Made by a program: the position numbers and the translations under genes
In this document: positions 1 to 10,926 of the stretch, piece by piece
How the letters are laid out: each line of letters begins with the position of its first letter
How positions within the stretch are numbered: the first letter of the stretch is position 1
Source of the DNA: Tretioscincus oriximinensis
Lineage: Eukaryota; Chordata; Lepidosauria; Squamata; Gymnophthalmidae
Reading direction: 5' to 3'
Length of the DNA stretch: 64,000 nt
Assembly (NCBI GenBank): GCA_022410635.1
Contig: JAJVDF010000365.1
Span: 468,684 to 532,683 of the forward strand
Notes under the pieces: generated by a model
Databases searched by the model: none
What the model was told of the DNA's origin: nothing
Seen by the model: the letters and a program-made list of their open reading frames with translations, nothing else

Positions 1-360
1 CCCTGGCTGGGTTCAGGCTTTAGGTTTTGTGGTTTATTTACTTCAGCTTCCAAAACTGTGAGTCAGGCAACTGGTAGCACATTCTCCCCCTGGGGAAAAA
101 AGGGTGAGATTTTGCCTCGGGCCAAATCTGTTGGGATATCTGTGTTGCCACCACAGCTGATCTCCTTCTGAGAAGAGCTGAGTTTCAGTCCAAGGCTTGC
201 CTGGTAGGCACCGTTCCTGTGGAAGGAAATATTTGTGTGCTGTTCATGTTGAAACACCTTGTAAAACTGGAGGACAAGTTGCAACCGTTCAAGTATGTAA
301 AACAAAACGACCATGCAGTCACGGTAGGTATTCAAAAGGCATATCGATTCATCAAGGATA
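1..360 (-). other. Unrecognised open stretch with exon-like borders (C-terminal type)
   Basis: On the minus strand, TTTCCTTCCACAG (acceptor-like, near 220-208) leads into an open frame that reads NGAYQASLGLKLSSS and ends PQGENVLPVA with a stop near 63. I do not recognise the protein. It could be the last exon of an unknown gene, an old pseudogene or chance. Confidence 0.2.
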
Positions 361-575
361 GGAGATCACTTCAGAGCCTAGAGGTGAACACTTAGAAGGC
401 CCTCTCTCAAATCTTCACTTCTTGAACATTCGAGCGGGGTGAAACTATTAAGAGAATGACCAATGCGTGGCAGGTCCCTGTGGAAAGAGGAAGGGGGACA
501 AGGAAAAGGAGGAAGATAGAGGAAAGAAGAAGGAGAACAGAAAGGAGGAGGTGAAGGAAGTGGTTTTTATAATCA

Positions 576-1025
576 CTGAGAGCTGGTTAGAGTGTCAGAC
601 TCTTACATGGTGGCGCAGAGGTTAAGAATAACAGCCTTTTGACAGAGAGATCAGCGTTCGAGGCCTGTGTTTCTACCATGGAGAGGAGTGAGCACTCTTT
701 ACTGCCCTTAGCTTCAGTCAACCTAGCTATCCAAAAGTAAGTAATAACAAGCAGATGAATAGGGAGCATCACAATGTGATGGGGAAGAAAGAATGTAAGC
801 ACTTGTAAGCCGCTTTGAGTAACTTATGGTGAGGAAAAACAAGGTGTTGTTTTCCTCTTCTTTCTCCACCTCCTCCTCTTCCTCCTCTTCTTCTCAAAAG
901 CCAGCTGGGTGACCTACTTCACAAGGTGTCTGTTGAGAAGAACAGAAGGTTATGTAAGCCGCTTTGAATCCTTTTAGGTTGAAAATAGCGGGGTCTATAT
1001 AAAAACCAACTCCTCTTCTTTTTCA
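576..1025 (+). repeat. Two tRNA-derived SINE fragments, family A
   Basis: About 576-850 and 893-1025 carry the family A body: TTAGAGTGTCAGACTC, AGCCAGCTGGGTGACC, CACAAGGTGTCTGTTG and TAAGCCGCTTTGA. The pieces are diverged and incomplete. Confidence 0.6.
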
Positions 1026-1301
1026 AACCGGGGTCTCAAAGCAGCTTGCACACAGCCTTCTGTTTGTTTCTTGATCTGTTTACACAGGCACAGCGATCCT
1101 AAACTGGATTAGCAAGCTTGTGCAAAGAGGACCTAAGATCAATCAAGCCAGTTCACTTGTACAAAAGTGGATTTAATTAGGAAAATGCAAACGGGACCTT
1201 GCAATGATGGTTAAAGAACAGTTAGCAATACCTGAAGTAATGTGATGAGTTTGCTGAATTTCTAAACTGCCACGGCCGACTCATATGTGCTGCACGGGGA
1301 A

Positions 1302-1503
1302 CAGATCTACCTTGTCTTGTTTTAGGCCAGAGTGCACTGCAAACTGTTTCCTCCACTTCACAGTGGAAGCTGGAACTGTAGGCAGCAGTGACAGATTGTC
1401 ATTGGTGATGTCACAATAACAAGCCATGCTTAGAAGGTCTTCCAGTTTTATTTTCTTTCCATGACACTCAGCCAACAACCAAGGGTGATGTGAATCGCTC
1501 TGC
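1302..1503 (-). other. Unrecognised exon-like segment on the minus strand
   Basis: It lies between an acceptor-like TGTTTGCAG and a donor-like GACAAG|GTAGAT. The open frame reads LLAECHGKKIKLEDLLSMAC and later STVKWRKQFAVHSGLKQDK. Its composition looks coding, but I cannot name a family; it may be a real exon or a transposon remnant. Confidence 0.25.
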
Positions 1504-2035
1504 AAACAGAACATTTGACAAGTCCTGCGGAAGGCAGGAGACAGATGCCTTATAAGATGACGTCTGAAGGCTAGTGGGGGAAGTAAACTTCTTTACCAGG
1601 TCCTTCAAGGGGTATCTTTCTAGGCATGCGTCCTTTTTTTTGCCCTAAGGTGTTTTAAAGCGTGTTTACACTGCAGTCCCCTGGAAGGCCTAAGCAACTG
1701 AAATGGATCTGCTACTGAATATTGAAAATTATGTTTTTATATTCATGAAAATCAATTTATTCATTTGATTAACGCTAGAAGAAAAAACAGACTCTTTCTA
1801 TAGTACTGCTAAATGAATTTCTTCAGTGATCTTTCAATAACACTATTTTTTCATTTTCTATATATTTTCTATTATTTTTCTCTGTTTGTCTCCTAGCATT
1901 AATCAGCTGAATAAACATAAGTTTCAAATGTTCAGGGACAAACCTGCTGGTGGGGTGACAGCCATCTCTTGTTTTAACAAAATAGAATGGGAAGTGGCAG
2001 GTGGGTTGAGCCATAATATCGTCTGAAATGAAATT

Positions 2036-2250
2036 AATATTCCAAGACTTTTTGCCGAGCCCGACTCATATGGGCCACCCATGTGCCCAGTTGTGCTGAG
2101 CACAGGGAGTAATGGTTTGAAGATGCCCTTTATGTCTGTTTCTTTGATTGCAAACACCAGCCGAAGAGTTTTGGGATCTGATGGGACATAAGCAGATAAC
2201 CTCTTTGGTCTCATTCCACGTGATCCTTTCTCTGAAAACACAATTCCAAG
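2036..2250 (-). other. Unrecognised exon-like segment on the minus strand
   Basis: An acceptor-like ATTGTGTTTTCAG leads into an open frame with RGMRPKRLSAYVPSDPKTLR and IKGIFKPLLPVLSTTG. No clear donor is seen at the far end. It shares an ACTCATATG-containing block with the 1273-1290 region, which argues for a repeat-derived origin. Confidence 0.2.
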
Positions 2251-2498
2251 AATCCGATAAACAACACAGGATGCTTTGCCATGCACAGATAAAGGTCCTT
2301 CTTGGATGTAAATGGGTTGGTGACCTGGTTAGGGATCAGTAGGCTTCCAATTAAAACTTAAGATATGCCTAAGATAAGTTTTCCCTTCCCTACTTTCAGG
2401 GTCGGTTATTTTTAATGTCAATCTCATACCTTGCTTTTATTGTTGTTAACTGCCCTGAGACAGGTTGATTTCAGATTGGCAGAGACACAGAAGTGGTT

Positions 2499-3110
2499 CA
2501 TAGAATTATAGAATCAGAATGGACCTCCAGGGTCATGGGGTCCAACCCCCTGCTCAAATGCAGGATTTACTAAACCATCTCAGACAGATGGCTACTGTCC
2601 AGTTTCTGCTTGAGGACTCCAGTAAAGGAGAACTCACCATCTCTGGCAACCTATTCCTCAGGTTTATCATCCTTACCGTCAGAAAGGGTTTTTTTCTGAT
2701 ATCTATATCTACTCCCTTGCAGTTTCATCCCATTGTTTCTAGTCTTTCCCTCTGCTCTGTGGCAGATATTTGTAAACAGCTATCTGATTTCCTCTCAGTC
2801 TTGTCTTTTGCAGACTAAACATCCTTTAATCCTTTGCAGACTAGATCCTTTAATCTTTCCTCGTAGGATATGATTTCCAGACTCCCTTTTGAACTTGCTC
2901 TAGTTTATTAATGCCTAGAATTGAACACAGTACTCTAAATGTGATCTGACCAAAGTGCTATAGAGACAAATAAGTACTTCACATGATCGAGATTCTATGC
3001 TCCTCTTAATACACCTCAGGATTGTATTTGCCTTTTTTGCAGCTGCTTCACATTGTTCATTCACCATTACCTACTTCTGGAAACAGGCTTGGGATCAATT
3101 CAGCAACCTT
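2499..3110 (-). repeat. CR1-like LINE 3' end, reverse orientation
   Basis: Begins with CATAGAATTATAGAATC, the reverse complement of the ATTCTATG-type CR1 tail, then GGACCTCCAGGGTCATGGGG. It continues into decayed 3' coding sequence matching the copy at 4400. Confidence 0.75.
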
Positions 3111-3119
3111 TGTTTTCCA

Positions 3120-4015
3120 AGCACCTTGATCTACCACTAAACTACAACTTCTATCAGAATCCATGAGTACCACATTGCAGTTTTCTAAGCAGTAATAAAG
3201 AAGTGGTTTACCATTACCTCTTTCTATGGAAGTGACTGATTCACCCCAATAGTTTTTATACTTTGGGTCTTCTGTTTTTTCCTCAGCCTACCCCAAAAGT
3301 ATATCTCCCGTCCAGTTTCTCACTCCACATCTATTGCAAAAATCCCTTTTTCATCTCTTTTGCCCATTGCAAAACCAAGTCACAGCAAATACCCGGTTAT
3401 ACAGTGAAGAAAATCAATTTACTTCTGCAGTTCTTAAGAAGAAATTGCTAGCAGGATTAGACCTTTCAGCCAATGGATCACCCATTTATCTCGTTTCCAG
3501 AACTCTGAAGGACATTATCCCTTCTAATGATTTCCCTTTGCTCCACTTTCTCTGCCCAGTCCATCCCTTTCACACTTCCCAGCATTGAGGTCAAATCTCT
3601 AGTATCTTGGCTCAGTGGGTCTCCAAATCCCTTCCCTCCCAGCATTAAAAAAACATGATTATCCTCCCCTCCCAGAGGCTGTCCCCTCCTCTAAGGAGGA
3701 GTCAACGTGGCAGTTTACTCTGTTGTTTTTTAAGCTGCTCAGTTAGTGATAGCGGTGGAACTTGAAACCCCAGCATCAGAAGAACACGTCCCAGAGATTA
3801 AATCGGTGGCAGGTAAGTGCCCCCAGAAAGGTCCCTTCTTTCTGCGTCAGACAGCGTAATTTGTGAGTTCTGCAATCTGGAACTGCTTTAGGGCATTCTT
3901 GCCTGAGGAAGGAAATCCCCAACTATATCGCAACTTCCTTCCTAAACCTCAACAAGGAATTATCCGTTTGCTTTTCTCTTCCTCTCTAACCAACAAAGGA
4001 TAGTATTTCAAGTTC
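3120..4015. other. No gene recognised
   Basis: Upstream LIPE flank. A polypyrimidine-rich stretch and GC-moderate sequence at 3640-3810 are present, but there is no convincing exon, CpG island or named repeat. A non-coding first exon of LIPE could lie here and would not be visible. Confidence 0.5.
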
Positions 4016-4028
4016 TTGCAGGACTTTT

Positions 4029-4350
4029 GCTTAGAAGAAGAAGAAGAAGAACTTGGTTCTTATACCCCGCTTTTCTCACCTTCCAAAGGGACTCAAAGCG
4101 GCTTACAAGGATATATTTTGCCTGAAGGCTCACATTCTATCTTCCCCACCAGGCTCTGGTGGTTCCCATGTATCTACTTGCATTCAGTTGCAATTTCTTG
4201 CAATTCATGCTTTCGAATAGCTGGGTTGGCTAGAGCTACAGGCTAGTGGAAAGTGCTCACCCCTCCCCACTTCCAACACAGGGCTTCGAAACCCCATCTC
4301 CCAGGCGAGAGACGAATTCCTAAGCAACTGAGCTATCCGTACCTTAGATC
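4029..4350 (-). repeat. tRNA-derived SINE, family B, reverse orientation
   Basis: The poly(GAA) tail sits at the left. Read on the minus strand, the head has GATAGCTCAGTTGCTTAG (A-box-like) and GGTTTCGAAGCCC (B-box-like). The body matches the plus-strand copy at 55634-55945. Confidence 0.7.
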
Positions 4351-4399
4351 ACATAAGCAAGGTATCGGTGAACAGCTTCAAAGTTCTGCACAAAATGTT

Positions 4400-5390
4400 A
4401 TAGGATTATAGAGTTATAGAGTTGGAAGGGACCTCCAGGGTCATGGGGTCCAACCCCCTGCTCAATTCAGGATTCATTAAACCATCCCAGACAGATGACT
4501 GTCCAGTCTTCATTTGAAGACTTCCAGTGAAGGCGAACTCACCACCTCCTTTGGCATCCTGCTCCACTGGTTGATCACCCTTCCTGTTAGAATTTTTCCT
4601 TGCAGTTTCATCCCATTGTTTCTACTCATTCCATGTGCCAATGAGAACAAAGTTGAGCCCTCTGCTCTGTGACAGATACGAATATTTGTAGAAAGCTATC
4701 AGGTCTCCTCTCAGTCTTCTCCTTTGCAGACTAAACATCCCTAGATCCTTTAAATCATTCCTTATAGGACATGGTTTCCAGACCACTCACCATCCTTATA
4801 ACTCGCTTTTGAACTTGCTCCAGTTTATCAACAACCTTTTTAAATTGGGGTGGCCAGAATTGAACACAGTATTCTAAGTGTGGTCTGACCAAAGTACTGA
4901 AGAGAATAATAATTACTTCATGTGATGGAGATTTTATGCTCCTCTTAATACACCCTAGGATTGTGTTTGCCTTTTTTGCAGCTGCTTCACACAGTGGACT
5001 CATGTTTAGTTCATGATCTGCCAGTACACCCAGGTCTTTTTCAGCCAGGTCACCTGTGCTACTCCTCCCATTCTATATGTGCTGTTTTCATTTTTCTTGC
5101 ATTTCTCCCTGTTAAATACCATTCTGTTAGTTTCAACCCATTGTTCCATATCTTTTTGAATCCTTTCTTTTTCTTGTTTAGTATCAGCAACCTAGCTCTG
5201 TGTCATCAGCAAATTTGATCGGTTCTCCTTCCATTCCCTCATCTAAGTCATTTATGAAAATGTTAAACAACACTGGACCCAGGAACAGACCCTTGTGGTA
5301 CTCTACTTGAAACATTCTTCCAATTGGATGTGCAGCCATTTGTTACCACTCTTCGAATATGATCGCCAAGCCAGTTTTGCTGCTTGGGAT
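4400..5390 (-). repeat. CR1-like LINE, 3' end with reverse transcriptase C-terminus
   Basis: Starts with the reverse-complemented tail and AGTTGGAAGGGACCTCCAGG. At 4755-5003 the minus strand still reads [19 protein letters not shown] and [15 protein letters not shown], diagnostic of the CR1 reverse transcriptase C-terminus. It is truncated at the 5' end and carries stops. Confidence 0.85.
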
Positions 5391-5399
5391 TTTAAACCA

Positions 5400-5890
5400 G
5401 CAAGCAAGGATTGTGGGTTGACTTTTCCCCACTACAGACCTTGGGGATGGGGGCTGACACGATCAGCTTCTGAGAATGCCAGGTTTATGCTATTACATCT
5501 GCCTTTGCTTACTCTGATCCAAACAATCCACACAGCACTTCCGTCTTGTCTGGATTCAGCTTCGGTTTGTTGACCGTTACTGTCAATCGCTTCAGTTACC
5601 TCTCCTGATTCAGATGGAACAGAGAGATAGAGCCGAGTGTCATCTGCGTATTGATGACACTTCACTCCAAATCTCTTGATGAACCTCTCCCAGCAGCTTC
5701 ATATAGATGTTAAACAGCAAGGGGGGGGGGGGAGGATCGACCCTTGAGGAACCCCACGGGTGAGCTCCCAGGGTGTTGAGTAGAACTCCCCCACCACCAC
5801 TCTCTGGAAGCAGGAACCATTGGAGTGTGACAGCACCATGGGAGAATAAAGACAACTGAGGCAGGTCTTTTGTAAATAATTGCATTAAAC
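5400..5890 (-). repeat. LINE reverse transcriptase fragment with YADD box (L2-like)
   Basis: The minus strand encodes LLFNIYMKLLGEV and HQYADDTRLYLSVPSESGE, where YADD is the polymerase active site. A G-run near 5720 breaks the frame between the two blocks, and downstream codons carry frameshifts. It is a dead fragment. Confidence 0.75.
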
Positions 5891-6155
5891 GATGCCCAAT
5901 CTGCTTGTAGGGGGTCTAGCCTGCAGAGAGGAGAGAGAGAGGTAGAGGAACCAGCAAAATGGTGTATGGAGCTCGCAAAAGCGCCTGAGAAATATGGATT
6001 ATGTAACTGAGACAGAGTTAGAGGCATGTAAGTAAAGATCCAGTAGTTGAGCAGAGTTGTCCTCTGTCATTTATTCCTTTTTTTAAGAAGCAAAGTCTCC
6101 ATCCAATCTTTCTTTTCTCCCCGCCTATCCTCCAGGCCCCCAGATTGCTGACACC

Positions 6156-6668
6156 ATGGATTCCCGGCCTCTGTTCCAGACCTTGCTCGCGCTGGCAGAC
6201 GACAACATTGCGTTCTATCAAGGCAATACCAATGAGACGGCTCAGCGTTTTGTGGCTGCCTTCACGACCATTCGTGAGCACACCCAGCGCCTTGAGCCGA
6301 TGCTCAACCATTTCTCCACCATCTACCACGTCTTTGACCTTGATGAGCACACGCCAGCCAACGGCTTCCGCAGTCTGGCCCAGACAGTACGGTGCTGTTT
6401 GGCCCACATCATTCACAAGAGCCGCTATGTGGCATCCAACCGCCGTAGCATCTTCTTCCGTACCAGTCACAACTGTGCCGAGCTGGAAGCCTACTGTACT
6501 GCCTTGACTCAACTCCGTGCCCTCGTCTACCTGGCTCAGCAGCTCCTTACCAAGAACCGCCCCGGGTGGCTCTTCAACTTCGAGGAACGAGGCCTTTCTG
6601 AGCAGTTCCTGCAGGAATACATCACTATGCACAAAGGCTGCTTCTATGGACGCTGTATGGGATTTCAG
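6156..6668 (+). CDS. LIPE: LIPE coding exon 1 (residues 1-171)
   Basis: Starts at the ATG at 6156 and ends before GTGAGC in phase 0. It encodes the first half of the HSL N-terminal domain, including the conserved [19 protein letters not shown] block and [13 protein letters not shown] at its end. A pyrimidine-rich tract and AG at 6134-6135 suggest this exon is spliced to an upstream non-coding exon, so its 5' border is probably 6136. Confidence 0.96.
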
Positions 6669-9600
6669 GTGAGCATGCCTGTAGGAGATAGTTTGGGAAG
6701 TTGACCCTGAAAAGAGTTACTAGACAACTTGGAAAGCAAAGGGGGCTTTTGCAGGGTCTTTGCTCTGCAGACGCAACCAGGAAGGAATTACTGCTTTGGC
6801 TTATCTGCTTTTCTGCAGGAAAGCGACAAGTGGTATTCATAGTTATAGAAAGAAACTCTTGGTGGCAAAATCCCCAATCCTTCTGTCGCTCACATGCAGG
6901 AAAGTAACAAAATTTAAGCCACAAAGGTCCTCAAAGGAAAGTATTTTTTCACCCAGAGGGTCATCGGCCTGTGGAATTTACTTCCTGAAGAGATAGTGGT
7001 AGCTAACAGCTTGGATAGTTTTAAGACAGGACTAGACAGGTTTATGGACACCAAGGGTATAAATGGATACTAGGATGGATGTTGCCTCCGGGATGGAGCA
7101 ACAGGCAGGACTCCTGAAATACCATTTGCAGGGAGTCATGAACAGGAGCATATTTTGCCTTCCTCTGTTCGGACTGCCCAGGTGCATCTGGTGGGCCTCT
7201 GTGTGACACAGAATGCTGGACTTGATGGGCTGTGGCCTGATCCAGTATGGCTCTNAGGAAAGTATTTTTTCACCCAGAGGGTCATCGGCCTGTGGAATTT
7301 ACTTCCTGAAGAGATAGTGGTAGCTAACAGCTTGGATAGTTTTAAGACAGGACTAGACAGGTTTATGGACACCAAGGGTATAAATGGATACTAGGATGGA
7401 TGTTGCCTCCGGGATGGAGCAACAGGCAGGACTCCTGAAATACCATTTGCAGGGAGTCATGAACAGGAGCATATTTTGCCTTCCTCTGTTCGGACTGCCC
7501 AGGTGCATCTGGTGGGCCTCTGTGTGACACAGAATGCTGGACTTGATGGGCTGTGGCCTGATCCAGTATGGCTCTTCTTATATTCTTATGTTCAGTATGC
7601 ATTCGTTTGTACAGACTGTGTGCCCCAAGACCTTTCTCGATTATTGGTGGGCTCCTCCCCTGCCCTCAGTTGATCCTTCCCTCGCAGACTGGGCCTTTAT
7701 GGTTAGAAAATGATAAAGCATCTTCACTTTTTCAGTCTAGTCTAATGGTTAGAATATTAGATTTATCTGGAAGTCTCCCGTTCTGCACTCCTTTGTGAAG
7801 CCAGCTGTGTGGCTAGCCTCAGTTCTTCGGAGCTCTCTCAGCTCCACCTATTTCACAAGGTGTCTGTTGTGAAGGGAAAAACAGATGTTTATGTAAGTCA
7901 CTTTGATTCCCTTTGGGTTGAGAAAAGCGCAGTATAAAACCAACTCTTCTCTTTCTCCTCCTTCATTCTACATGAATATGTCTAAGCAAATCCTATGCCT
8001 GTCTGATTTTTGTCCATTGACTTCATACTAAAGGAAGCAAAGAAATACAGAACAAGAAGGCTGCAGATCTTTAGAAAGCCTCTCGGTAAGAGAAAGCTCG
8101 CCCTGGCCTTCCCCTTTCTTTTTCCACCTTACTGCACGGCCAATAGCCTTGGCACAGTGACCCTGAGCAATGTGAAATATGGTGGCACAAATCCCAGTAA
8201 TGTTTTCTCCTTCCCTGCGAGTCTTTCCTATCTTATTCTAGTTCTTCTATCATGGGGCTTCTTAGCTAATTCCAAACCTTAAGCTGGGGAAGCCCCCAGT
8301 TTGCTAGCCACAACCAGGACTCTTGACCACAAAAATACCCCAGCAACTTGCAGCACACTTTGTTTTCATTCACTGCACGGACTCCTCTGTGTATTGATTT
8401 TAGTCTGTGCTATTCTCAAACAAACCCCCTTTGCCTTTGCATATACCACCTGATCTCAGCAGCTATGCCTTTCCCTTGGGTACATAGGACGCATTCCCCA
8501 AAGCATCTTCCATTCACTTTCTTCCTTGGCTTGGCAACACTGGTTGCCAAGCTACTTATCTTGCTAGTCTCTGGCCTGAAGTCAGTTCCACTACATTCAC
8601 AAGACCCGAAGAGGAGCTGGGATGGTTGCAGCCCATCTAGTCCATCGTCCTCACACAGTGGTCCACCACTGTTTCTGGACACCTCAAAAAGCACAAAACC
8701 TGCACCTGCTCTTCACTCCCTGAAAAAGGCTTTGAGAGGTATCCAGTCTGGGTAGCCGTTCTCTGATGGTCTTGGGGGAATGACGCATGGGTGGCACCTC
8801 CGTCTCCACTACCAACTGAACACCACTAGGATGCTAGTCCTTATAAAAGCCTCTGCTCCACCCAGCTCAGGCTTTTTGCAGCCCTAGCCATTTTCCAAGT
8901 CTTATTCCTCTGGTGTCTGTGAAGGCCAAACATGACGAGCGAATGAAATAATATCTTCTAAATGTTATATAACAGTTTATAGTCAAGTGCCCCAGCCAAC
9001 TTCCTGTAAGCAGAAAAAATGTTTCCTATGGGCAGATTGGCTAAAGAAGCTGCTTCTCTCCCAGGGCTAGCTGCAGTGCAGGCTGGGAGCTGTAGTCTGC
9101 AGGGCTGGGGCCAACACAGGCAGGCCAGAAGAGGCTGCCTACTGCTTGGACTACCTTCCCCTGCTGCTGCGCCTCACACCTTTGTGAAGCTGCTGGGGAT
9201 CCATGTTTTTATGATAAGCACTTGTCATCTTGAAAAAACTGCATAGAAAAGCAGGCAGAAAACACAACTAAAAACACTAAAACAGGAAACAAAAATTCTG
9301 CCAGGAAGTAAGCTAGGGGTTTGTTATTGTTTATTTCTAGCACCTTGCCTATAGCCTTCACAGGGCTCGGATAGGAGGTTTGTCTCCCACTCCACCGGGA
9401 AGATTCGGAAGTGGGGAGATGAATTTGCCTAATGCTTTCTTAAATCTGGGTTCCAGGCTGGTTGACCAGAACATGATCTTATTCCCAAAATCATTACAAA
9501 CCAAGATTAAATTATCAATTAAAACAAAGCCTCGAAGTGGTTTAGGCTGTAAAGGAGTAAAATGAAATCAGGTGCCAATCTAATCCCGAATTTTCAAGCA

Positions 9601-10890
9601 GCTTGTTCCAGCTATATATCAGACTGCTTAAAATTTATAATGACTCTGGTAAAGAATTTTGGTGTGTTCCTTGTTGTGTATCCAGGAATTGTTTATTTAT
9701 TCCGTTATATTTGGGTATTCTGGAATAAAGCACTGCCTGGACTGCTTTATTCCAGAATATCCAAATATCTCTACTATTAGTAAAACATTCATCGCCGATG
9801 GACCTGATCCAAGCTCTGGGATTGGTCTTTATTCCAACCAATCCCAGAGCTCGGATGGAGGAGTTGCGTGCATTTGGTGGCACTGCGGCTCACTGACTGG
9901 GAGTGAGAAAAAAAGATGTCCACCCTCAGGGACATCAGTGGAGGCCGGGGCTGACCATCAGGCAGTTGAACACCTGTCTGCATGCCAGGCAAAGTCAGGG
10001 ATGCGCATCTCTCTTGCTTACATCCAAGCCCGCATTGTCTGGCTTCTCCACTAAGTAAGCAATGTCTAGATGCAGTCTATATTTATAGTTCTTGTCTGCT
10101 TGTGTATATAAAAATCATTTGCTGAGCAACTGGGCTAGTGAAGATAACGTGAATTAGCTGGAATGCAGAGTTGCTATAATGTTGTCTGCTTCCTTCATAG
10201 TACGCTCCTTCAATACGACCATTTCTGCAGACTATTGCTATCGGTCTTGTCTCATTTGGGGAGAATTACAAGCGCCACGTTTCTGGAATCGGTAAGTCAC
10301 AGGAGGGAATCTTTTATGCAGTTTTGTGACACCAAAGTTATTTATTTTTAATATAATTTTATTAAAAGAGTTTCCTTTCCTTGAAAAATAAGAAAAGGAG
10401 GGAGGGAATCAAAGTTAGAATAAAGAGGGGTTGTACCACCCCACTTAACAGCAAAAGAAGTGGAAACCCAGGTCAGGGCCTTCTTGGTGGTTGCACCCAG
10501 ACTACAGAATAGTCTCCCCCTCCCGTTACGTCTGTCACCATCACTGTATTGTTTTAGAAGATCCTTGAAGATGCAGCTCTTTAACCGGACCTTTGGTAGA
10601 AGAAATGCCGTTTTTCTTCCCACCTTCAGATATTGTTTTAATATGTCAGTTTTGTACTGTTGTTTCTGCTGCCCTGAGTCCTTCAAGTATAGGGCAGGGT
10701 ATAAGTATGTATGCATGAGTGAATGAATGAATGAATACGGAGGGGGGGGGGATTTCATCCTTCACATTAACAAATACAGGTATCATTGAATTTCTACGTC
10801 TAAATCTATTAAATGGTTCCACTTCCTTTAACAAGCCAAGTTAGTTTATCCTTGAATGTGTTACTCTTCCACTTCCAGAATTAACAGGGA

Positions 10891-10926
<36 letters not shown>

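Noticed and set aside
5710..6027. 105-codon minus-strand frame just before LIPE exon 1
   Set aside because: Part of the decayed LINE reverse transcriptase and unrelated flank; no independent gene signal.
6018..6632. 204-codon open frame on the minus strand
   Set aside because: It is the antisense shadow of LIPE exon 1, whose plus-strand reading is clearly homologous to HSL.
8348..8755. 135-codon plus-strand frame in LIPE intron 1
   Set aside because: It overlaps a CR1-like fragment and has non-coding composition; it does not fit HSL and has no splice support.
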